Shown: positions 8,159 through 12,769 of the stretch, piece after piece
Position numbering within the stretch: position 1 is the stretch's first letter
How the letters are laid out: every line of letters starts with the position of its first letter
Virus record (IMG/VR): IMGVR_UViG_3300030106_002108
Span: 1-32,957 of that record
DNA: 32,957 nt
Direction: 5' to 3' (one strand)
From: a virus
Made by a program: the position numbers and the translations under genes
The notes under the pieces: model-generated
Seen by the model: only the letters and a program-made list of their open reading frames with translations
Databases searched by the model: none
What the model was told of the DNA's origin: nothing

Positions 8159-8193
8159 TACCATAAATTACCATATATATTATATAGTGTCAA
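8159..8193 (-). promoter_or_regulatory. Promoter with ATGGTA-N4-ATGGTA operator, upstream of the 99-residue gene
   Basis: Minus strand: -35 TTGACA (8193-8188), 17-nt spacer, -10 TAATTT (8170-8165). The direct repeat ATGGTAATTTATGGTA (8174-8159) overlaps the -10 exactly as in the plus-strand promoter at 10021; the two promoters share a 20-nt identical block. Confidence 0.65.
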
Positions 8194-8224
8194 ATACTTT
8201 TTTTAAAAATAAAAAAAATAAAAG

Positions 8225-8415
8225 CCGAACAATTGTGCGTGTTATGTATGTGGAAGGAGTTCGACTGAAGGCTCAGCTGGGAAGGAGGCTCAACTAACCT
8301 CCCTCCCCCCGAACAATTGTGCGTGTTTTCAATACTGGTATGACAATGGCAACAACGGGAAATGCTTCCGATTTTGGAGAACTGGAGGCGAGCCGCAATC
8401 CCGAACAATTGTGCT
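8225..8415 (+). repeat. Three direct repeats CCGAACAATTGTGC
   Basis: Copies at 8225-8238, 8309-8322 and 8401-8414; the first two extend to CCGAACAATTGTGCGTGTT (19 nt identical). All are in one orientation and differ from the perfect palindrome by a G in the right arm (GTGCG instead of GTTCG). The intervening sequences are unrelated to each other. Confidence 0.8.
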
Positions 8416-8438
8416 TATTTCAAAGCCCGAATCCCGAG
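8298..8438 (+). pseudogene. Orphan relic of a TGNATDFGDLT-type tail repeat
   Basis: The plus-strand frame with codon starts at multiples of 3 reads FNTGMTMATTGNASDFGELE (8328-8387) then ASRN. It closely matches the repeat consensus (YITIASTGNATDFGDLT) of the minus-strand proteins at 31387-32957. The open stretch begins after a TAA at 8295 and ends at a TGA at 8436-8438. It is about one half-repeat long, sits on the opposite strand, and is spelled with GC-richer codons (ACGGGAAATGCTTCC, GAGGCGAGCCGC), so the resemblance is at protein rather than DNA level. I infer a fragment of a foreign repeat gene, not a recent copy from this genome. Confidence 0.5.
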
Positions 8439-8513
8439 TGCTGACCCCGATCCCCCTTATTTGAAGCCTTTTTCTACGCCCTCCATAGAAAAAACCGAGT
8501 TAATCCCGAACAT

Positions 8514-9023
8514 TTACTGAACTGTATTATCCTCTACTATCAGAATAGGCTCCTTCTCTTCTGGCGTTACATCCTTCATGCGTTCCTGTGCAATCTTCAT
8601 AAAATCGCCAAGTTTCTCTAACAATTGTTCACGATTCATATTATCAAGATTTTCGTGCTGAACATGGCTTTTATTTACCAGTAGTCCAGTCGCCTTCAGT
8701 CTTAGCTCTTCAGCCCGAATTGCATCCCCGAATTTGTTGAGTGATAATGCTTTATCCCGAATGTGTTGTAAATCCCGAACAGATTTAGCCACAGTGACCC
8801 CGAATTTACTTTCAAGCTCATGTCGCATCTCTTCGAGTCGTTCTTGGATGATAGGTCTATTTAGGAGCCTTACAGCGTCAACTGTTGGGTTAGCGTACCC
8901 ACAAGCTCTCGCTGATGCTGTCTGCGTCATATCTTTATGCACATAGTTATCAAGGAAGTCTTGCTGTTGTTTTGTTATTCTCCTGTTGTTGCCATGTGTT
9001 GACTTTTCTCCGAACTTTGGCAT
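8514..9023 (-). CDS. terS: Terminase small subunit
   Basis: 169 residues from the ATG at 9023; an ATG at 9062 would add 13 residues, but AGTAGGAG sits 10 nt before 9023, so I prefer it. Residues ~15-75 show the DNA-binding helical domain typical of small terminases (ITKQQQDFLDNYV, TQTASARACGYANPTVDAVR, LLNRPIIQERLEEMR), followed by a long helical oligomerisation region and an acidic tail. The small subunit recognises the packaging site and recruits the large subunit, which is not in this window. Odd features: the CGAACAATT motif lies between its Shine-Dalgarno and start codon, and the gene is rich in TTCGG words. The iteron cluster immediately upstream could include its binding site. Confidence 0.8.
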   Translation of the reverse strand: MPKFGEKSTHGNNRRITKQQQDFLDNYVHKDMTQTASARACGYANPTVDAVRLLNRPIIQERLEEMRHELESKFGVTVAKSVRDLQHIRDKALSLNKFGDAIRAEELRLKATGLLVNKSHVQHENLDNMNREQLLEKLGDFMKIAQERMKDVTPEEKEPILIVEDNTVQ

Positions 9024-9062
9024 CCGAACAATTCTCCTACTTTGTTGCCTCCCAGAAAACAT

Positions 9063-9348
9063 AGACTATGAACTGCTGTAAATCAAGTGGGTTGATTGGG
9101 TGGTGTGGTGGGGTTAGTACACCCCACACCATACCCCTGTAAGGGGTGTAGTACACTGTAGTAAATAGTTTGTTTAAAATCAATAACTTACAGCAAAAAC
9201 TTAACTATAGTATGCCCTAAACTGTACAACTGTAGTAACCGAACAATTCCCTTATAAATAAGGGGTTTGCGAACTACAGTGTGCCGAACTACAGTGTACT
9301 GTAGTTTGTAGTTGTAGTTCATCCGAACAATTTATCGGCTTTTATGGC
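9063..9348. other. Non-coding region upstream of terS: hairpins, 8-mer cluster, motif copies
   Basis: No gene seen. Contents in order: a G-rich imperfect hairpin (about 9097-9130), a short ACCCC/GGGGT hairpin (9133-9147), five copies of the 8-mer ACTACAGT/ACTGTAGT between 9155 and 9305, and two CGAACAATT motifs (9240-9248 and 9324-9332). Its position next to the terminase small subunit makes a packaging or replication site plausible. Confidence 0.55.
9155..9305. repeat. Iteron-like cluster of ACTACAGT / ACTGTAGT
   Basis: ACTGTAGT at 9155-9162, 9229-9236 and 9298-9305; ACTACAGT at 9273-9280 and 9288-9295. The last pair forms a perfect 8-bp inverted repeat around GT. CGAACTACAGTGT is directly repeated at 9270-9282 and 9285-9297 (15-bp period). 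Confidence 0.8.
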
Positions 9349-9386
9349 AAAAAAAACCCCAGTAAGATTTAGATATTACTGGGGTT
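9349..9386 (-). terminator. Rho-independent terminator after the cyclotransferase-like gene
   Basis: Perfect 11-bp stem AACCCCAGTAA/TTACTGGGGTT (9355-9365 with 9376-9386) and a 10-nt loop. On the minus strand it is followed by a run of T, so it should end transcription of the gene whose stop is at 9436. Confidence 0.92.
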
Positions 9387-9435
9387 AAGTTGTACCTTTA
9401 CCGAGTGAATAATAAAGGTATGGAGAAAACTATGA

Positions 9436-9942
9436 TTATGATGTTTTAGGATACCACCATTTACCTTTTCTGTCACCAAGTTTATCTGGGACATAGTTTT
9501 GCATCACAGTTTCATTATTAGTAGCATGATCCCTAGCTTTTTCCAAGAACGATAAGCTAAGACCGAAGTCACGATAACCCTCATCAATCGTATGATAATA
9601 AAAGCTTGATGGTCTACGAATGTCGCTATAATTCATCTGATAGGTCATAAATGGTTTATCTTCTGAATAGTATTCCATACCTATATAGATACGATCATAT
9701 AAACCACCATCAACCCCCTCATAATGATCTAGTGCTTCTATACACCGATCTGTCAGGTGCCACATACCCACAGGTATAGCATTGCCCTTTTCGTATTCTA
9801 TGTCAGCTACTCCACGAAAGACTAGCTTATAATCTGGCAGATAGAATCCACCCATAGGAATAGCATCTGGGCAACGAGATGACATCTGGCTAACATTTAA
9901 GTTAGAACCATACGCCAAGTATAATGTATGATGTTTTTGCAT
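9436..9942 (-). CDS. Gamma-glutamylcyclotransferase-like (AIG2/GGCT fold) protein
   Basis: 168 residues, ATG at 9942 with AAGGAGG 7-8 nt upstream. The diagnostic YGSN motif is at residues 11-14 (YLAYGSNLN), and the predicted catalytic Glu is E75 in ALDHYEGVDGG, followed by LYDR; length is normal for the family. Enzymes of this fold release 5-oxoproline from gamma-glutamyl-amine compounds. It has its own TTGACA promoter and strong terminator, so it is a single-gene unit. Known families of phage and bacterial amidoligases are associated with this fold; the amidoligase at 6178-7353 is the obvious partner. It could reverse or trim gamma-glutamyl bonds that enzyme makes, but the substrate is not known. 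Confidence 0.85.
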   Translation of the reverse strand: MQKHHTLYLAYGSNLNVSQMSSRCPDAIPMGGFYLPDYKLVFRGVADIEYEKGNAIPVGMWHLTDRCIEALDHYEGVDGGLYDRIYIGMEYYSEDKPFMTYQMNYSDIRRPSSFYYHTIDEGYRDFGLSLSFLEKARDHATNNETVMQNYVPDKLGDRKGKWWYPKTS

Positions 9943-9977
9943 AATGCCCTCCTTTTTGCTAAAATTGAATTACCCTT

Positions 9978-10006
9978 TATATATACGCAATCATTACATA
10001 TGTCAA
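9978..10006 (-). promoter_or_regulatory. Promoter for the cyclotransferase-like gene
   Basis: Minus strand: -35 TTGACA (10006-10001), 17-nt spacer, -10 TATATA (9983-9978). The spacer contains TGTAATGATTGCG (9999-9987), the same motif as in the promoter at 5901-5929. It stands back to back with the plus-strand promoter at 10021, 15 nt apart. Confidence 0.7.
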
Positions 10007-10020
10007 GTAATTATTAACTG

Positions 10021-10055
10021 TTGACATACTATTTACTATATGGTAATTTATGGTA
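10021..10055 (+). promoter_or_regulatory. Early promoter of the plus-strand operon with ATGGTA-N4-ATGGTA operator
   Basis: -35 TTGACA (10021-10026), 17-nt spacer, -10 TAATTT (10044-10049), with the direct repeat ATGGTAATTTATGGTA (10040-10055) across the -10. Its arrangement is nearly identical to the minus-strand promoter at 8159-8193. Confidence 0.7.
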
Positions 10056-10079
10056 TAAATAATAATAAGGAGAAAAATA

Positions 10080-10556
10080 ATGAAACTAGAACTTAAAAGT
10101 ATACAGTACAGTAGCTTTGCATCTCAAGAAACATCTTGTTATCAAGCAAAGCTTTATGTTGATGGCGAGCCTTTTGCCACAGTAGGAAATGAGGGATGTG
10201 GTGGTTGCGATTATCAGCATTCTCTTACTAAACAAGACAAAGCGTTCTATGATAAGTTAGAAGAAATTAATACTTATCTTAAAACTCTACCAAAAGTTAA
10301 AAGTCCTTGGTGTGATAATGACGAATTTGATGTTGATCTTGAAATTTGGTGTAGTGAGCAACTTAGTAGATGGAAATGCTCTAAAACCCTTAAACGTAAT
10401 TTAAATAAAGGTTCAATGATACAAGATGCTAATGGTGAATTATATCATTGGAAAAAACATTTTGCATCTGATGTAATTTTAAAGAATTACCCAAAAGCAG
10501 TTATTCTTAATGATTTACCTTTTGAAAAAGCCTTAACTATTTTTATGGAGAACTAA
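10080..10556 (+). CDS. Hypothetical phage protein, first gene of plus-strand operon
   Basis: 158 residues, ATG at 10080 with AAGGAG 7-8 nt upstream. The N-terminal half looks like a small beta-rich domain (LKSIQYSSFASQETSCYQAK then VDGEPFATVGNEGCGGCDYQ), and the C-terminal half is mixed alpha/beta with several Trp and Cys residues (EIWCSEQLSRWKCSKTLKRN). I have a sense of related phage hypothetical proteins with the same opening pattern, but no function. The Gly/Cys-rich GCGGC segment could bind metal, though the Cys spacing is not a standard zinc motif. Confidence 0.75.
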   Translation: MKLELKSIQYSSFASQETSCYQAKLYVDGEPFATVGNEGCGGCDYQHSLTKQDKAFYDKLEEINTYLKTLPKVKSPWCDNDEFDVDLEIWCSEQLSRWKCSKTLKRNLNKGSMIQDANGELYHWKKHFASDVILKNYPKAVILNDLPFEKALTIFMEN

Positions 10557-10557
10557 A

Positions 10558-10725
10558 ATGGAAGTAATATTAGATTCAATAGAAAATAACAAAGATGAAG
10601 AAAACATAGTTGATATTATTCAACAACAATTACTTGAACAAGGATATGATGTTGATATTTTTAGTTTTGAAATAAAAGTTTTTTTTAAATCTTGGAGAAA
10701 CGATAGGAGAATAGATAATGATTAG
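10558..10725 (+). CDS. Small acidic hypothetical protein (55 residues)
   Basis: ATG at 10558, one base after the preceding stop, with GGAG about 9 nt upstream inside that gene. The first ~35 residues are acidic (MEVILDSIENNKDEENIVDI); the C-terminus is basic and aromatic (FFKSWRNDRR). It ends in an ATGATTAG overlap with the next gene. Operon position and the 8-nt overlap support it as a real gene. No family recognised. Confidence 0.7.
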   Translation: MEVILDSIENNKDEENIVDIIQQQLLEQGYDVDIFSFEIKVFFKSWRNDRRIDND

Positions 10726-11122
10726 TACAAACAAACTAACAACGATCTATAACTTATGGGGTGAGAGGGAACAACTTCACCCCTTAGAATGTGCCGAAGC
10801 TATGGTTTATGACGCTAGACTAAGCGAAAAGCAAAAGAGTTGGATACATAGATTTATAAAAATTTGGGAATATGCTGATTTAAAAGAATACGAACTAAAA
10901 GATTTGTTCGACTTTACTTATAGAGGTCGAGATTATCATTATGATATATATAGTTTGATAGAAGATGAACAATATTATATTCAGCAATCCATATGGAAAG
11001 ATATTAATAATAGAAGTATGTTTTTGTATAAAGTCATTGCCAGAGAGATTGATGGCGATTGGCACACTAACTTACTTGATGCTATGCGTGAAGTTATTAA
11101 ACTAAAGAAAAGGTTAGGATAA
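10718..11122 (+). CDS. Hypothetical phage protein, last gene of plus-strand operon
   Basis: 134 residues, ATG at 10718, overlapping the 55-residue gene by 8 nt; AGGAG lies about 10 nt upstream. The composition is rich in charged and aromatic residues (YRGRDYHYDIYSLIEDEQYY) and suggests an all-helical soluble protein. It has no transmembrane segment and no motif I know. It is followed by a clear terminator. As part of an operon under the presumed early operator it may be a host-takeover or replication accessory protein, but that is only positional inference. Confidence 0.7.
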   Translation: MISTNKLTTIYNLWGEREQLHPLECAEAMVYDARLSEKQKSWIHRFIKIWEYADLKEYELKDLFDFTYRGRDYHYDIYSLIEDEQYYIQQSIWKDINNRSMFLYKVIAREIDGDWHTNLLDAMREVIKLKKRLG

Positions 11123-11154
11123 TAGAAATAATCTTTGGCATAATATTATTCTTG

Positions 11155-11185
11155 GCAGTGACTTTTTTAGTCACTGCTTTAGTTT
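11155..11185 (+). terminator. Rho-independent terminator of the plus-strand operon
   Basis: Perfect 9-bp stem GCAGTGACT/AGTCACTGC (11155-11163 with 11169-11177), 5-nt T loop, followed by TTTAGTTT. It begins 33 nt after the last stop codon of the operon. Confidence 0.85.
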
Positions 11186-11206
11186 ACATTTTTTTTGAGT
11201 AGAACA

Positions 11207-11220
11207 CGAACAATTGTTTG
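11207..11220. promoter_or_regulatory. Near-perfect palindrome CGAACAATTGTTTG
   Basis: Thirteen of 14 positions of CGAACAATTGTTCG, in the gap between the convergent plus-strand operon and the Mom-like gene. Its place between two 3' ends is unusual for a promoter operator. Confidence 0.4.
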
Positions 11221-11235
11221 GTGTCTCCTAAAAAA

Positions 11236-11892
11236 TTAAATTCCTAAAATTAATTGAGATTGTACAGATTTACCAGAATCATACCTTTTTGTATCGCCCT
11301 TTGGATAAGGCATAACCCGATAATTGATGCACTTAGTTAATAGCTTCTTATCTTTCTTATTCCCGATTATATAGATGTATCTATGCTTTTGTGGTCGTTC
11401 TACTACTTCATATTTATCTGGATTGTTCTGTCTTTCTTCTAGTGTTGATTGCTCTGTTATCGTCTTAGAATGCAGATTAGAACCCTTAATTCTCCATTCT
11501 GTTCGCTTTGCACTCATACCTGTGTAAATAAAGTTTGTAGCTTGATAAACGTAGCCTATATGACCTTTACTTGTATCAGCATACGAAACAACGATCTTAG
11601 GCTTTTCTAGTAGCTTTAATGATTGTGATATAAGATAAGATGATTGATTCCTGTGATTGTCTTGTAAGCACAAACGATTTAACTCTATAACCTTATCTTT
11701 ATGTTCTTCTCCACAAACCCCGATACAAAGGCTATGAGATGGTGGAATACCATAAGTAACAACCCCGATAAGTGTTGAGTTAAAAAATAAGCCAAACGCA
11801 TCTGTTATATTTGGGATACGCTTGGCATAATGTTTTTCTAATAACCAATTATAGGTTTCTTTAGATTTTATGGGTAAGACCTTTAATCCCAC
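11236..11892 (-). CDS. Mom-like DNA adenine modification protein (GNAT-like fold)
   Basis: 218 residues from a GTG at 11892 (GGGAG 7 nt upstream), overlapping the preceding gene by 10 nt. The core matches phage Mu Mom-type proteins: an early His-Tyr pair (H21-Y22 in EKHYAKRIP), IELNRLCL (69-76), SSYLISQSLKLL (84-95) and VVSYADTSKGHIGYVYQATN (101-120) followed by FIYTGM. From memory, residues reported as important in Mu Mom include an HY pair and a D and Y ten residues apart; here D106 and Y116 have that spacing. Mom converts adenine in DNA to N6-carbamoylmethyladenine, giving resistance to many restriction enzymes. The C-terminus is longer and basic, perhaps for DNA binding. It is the last gene of a four-gene unit. 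Confidence 0.82.
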   Translation of the reverse strand: MGLKVLPIKSKETYNWLLEKHYAKRIPNITDAFGLFFNSTLIGVVTYGIPPSHSLCIGVCGEEHKDKVIELNRLCLQDNHRNQSSYLISQSLKLLEKPKIVVSYADTSKGHIGYVYQATNFIYTGMSAKRTEWRIKGSNLHSKTITEQSTLEERQNNPDKYEVVERPQKHRYIYIIGNKKDKKLLTKCINYRVMPYPKGDTKRYDSGKSVQSQLILGI

Positions 11893-12215
11893 ATATGTTC
11901 TCCCTCTAGGATCAAAGCATTACCGACTAAAGGCATATTAGCCATAGCACTTGCGATTGTGTTGCCTTTGAACCCATAGATCAAACCCTCTTCATTAACG
12001 ATTATCTGCTTAATTTCCTCACCTTTATCATAAAGTTTAGGAGAATGAACCATTTGCACATAACCCCCGACTATATCTTGTGCTTCATCTAAGCTAGGCT
12101 TGTGGTCTAAATCCCAATGAACTGTGTAGATAACAGTTTCATCATCTTTCTTTTTCTTTAATTCATCTTTAAATTCAGATGCCTTAACGACTATGTTAGT
12201 AAGTTTTGAGATCAT
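11883..12215 (-). CDS. DUF3846 family protein
   Basis: 110 residues. The core signature is VGGYVQMVH (about 49-57), IVNEEGLIYGFKGN (about 72-85), then the ASAMANMPLVGNALIL block (about 88-103), the pattern of DUF3846, a small phage/plasmid domain of unknown function. The N-terminal ~40 residues are more basic and variable. It sits directly after the 96-residue gene (stop and start adjacent) and overlaps the Mom-like gene by 10 nt, so the four genes are one transcript. A role in DNA modification or anti-restriction would fit the neighbour but is not shown. Confidence 0.8.
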   Translation of the reverse strand: MISKLTNIVVKASEFKDELKKKKDDETVIYTVHWDLDHKPSLDEAQDIVGGYVQMVHSPKLYDKGEEIKQIIVNEEGLIYGFKGNTIASAMANMPLVGNALILEGEHMWD

Positions 12216-12506
12216 TTATTTGTTCCTCTTGTATTTCCAACCAAAAAAATTTGGCTTTGATATGGGTTTTAATTTAAATTCTTCTTCTAAACTTTTATTA
12301 GAAACATAGTAATTTTCATTTAGCTTGGACAGATCACCCATTAGATGTTCATACCCATCATAATTTTTTTTATTCTCTTCACAGATATATTTAAATAATT
12401 CTTTATATCTGCCATTATAAATGGGTGTCGTTAATCGATCCAAAAATTCAAGTGATTTTTTTGGATAATAAGCCCTTAAATTTTCCATAATGTAATTTCT
12501 ACTCAT
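12216..12506 (-). CDS. Hypothetical protein (96 residues)
   Basis: I chose the ATG at 12506 because GGAGG lies 6 nt upstream; the ATG at 12524 would add six residues and lacks such a site. The stop of the upstream gene overlaps this start (ATGAGTAG, 8 nt). The product is basic and Tyr/Lys/Asn-rich, predicted helical in the middle (SLEFLDRLTTPIYNGRYKEL), with a basic C-terminus (FFGWKYKRNK). No family recognised. Confidence 0.65.
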   Translation of the reverse strand: MSRNYIMENLRAYYPKKSLEFLDRLTTPIYNGRYKELFKYICEENKKNYDGYEHLMGDLSKLNENYYVSNKSLEEEFKLKPISKPNFFGWKYKRNK

Positions 12507-12705
12507 TACTAACCTCCACTTCATTAATAATATCAGGTCTTTTTAATGGTAATTCATCTTCATCAATATACCATTCTTTTTGATAATAGCTTTTAAAACA
12601 TTCAAACCCTTCACCTCTTATTTTATCAGACCACATCTGACACTCTTCTGGTGTAGTAAAGTGCATAACTGTTAATAAACTATACATAATAACTTGATTA
12701 GTCAT
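12499..12705 (-). CDS. Small hypothetical protein (68 residues)
   Basis: ATG at 12705 preceded by CAGGAGG at good spacing. The first 15 residues are hydrophobic and the rest charged, with the segment TPEECQMWSDKIRGEGFECF and a repeated EEC/FEC Cys pattern. It is the first gene of the unit that ends in the Mom-like gene, and the stretch upstream (12706-12769) carries an inverted repeat and promoter-like hexamers. No function can be assigned. Confidence 0.65.
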   Translation of the reverse strand: MTNQVIMYSLLTVMHFTTPEECQMWSDKIRGEGFECFKSYYQKEWYIDEDELPLKRPDIINEVEVSNE

Positions 12706-12721
12706 ATTACCTCCTGTTCGC

Positions 12722-12766
12722 TAATGTGTAATCATTACATAATAACACAAAAAAAGATATAATCAA
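12722..12766 (-). promoter_or_regulatory. Putative promoter/operator for the Mom-like unit
   Basis: The 64-nt gap contains the perfect inverted repeat TGTAAT-C-ATTACA (12727-12739), the best copy of the motif also seen at 5906, 6117 and 9986. Promoter hexamers on the minus strand are weak: TTGATT (12766-12761) or TTGTGT (12750-12745) with poor -10 matches. The operator call is stronger than the promoter call. Confidence 0.45.
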
Positions 12767-12769
12767 TAC

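Larger units (their letters stand above)
8194..8513. other. Non-coding gap with three CCGAACAATTGTGC repeats and an orphan coding relic
   Basis: No standard gene between the promoter at 8193 and the terminase small subunit stop at 8514. CCGAACAATTGTGC occurs at 8225, 8309 and 8401 (spacings 84 and 92), each heading a different insert. The first insert holds a GGGAAGGAGG/CCTCCCTCCC hairpin (9 of 10 pairs, about 8279-8308); the second encodes a relic of the tail-type repeat; the third is rich in CCCGA words. A TTTTTCTA/TAGAAAAA inverted repeat lies near 8469-8494, downstream of the terminase gene, and could be a weak terminator. The gap is GC-richer than most of the window. Confidence 0.55.

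Noticed and set aside
8028-8297. An 89-residue plus-strand frame across the promoter at 8159-8193
   Set aside because: Mostly antisense to the well-supported 99-residue gene, and passes through its promoter and operator.
8225-8415. A CRISPR array
   Set aside because: Repeats are short (14-19 nt), only three, with unequal 84- and 92-nt spacing; the Cas4-like nuclease is a recombination enzyme with no other Cas genes.
8298-8438. A diversity-generating retroelement template repeat
   Set aside because: No reverse transcriptase is visible, and similarity to the repeat proteins is at protein rather than DNA level, without an adenine-specific pattern.
11119-11202. A hydrophobic 27-residue frame (IIEIIFGIILFLAVTFLVTA) after the plus-strand operon
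   Set aside because: No ATG, GTG or TTG start before the hydrophobic part, and it coincides with the terminator hairpin; probably chance.
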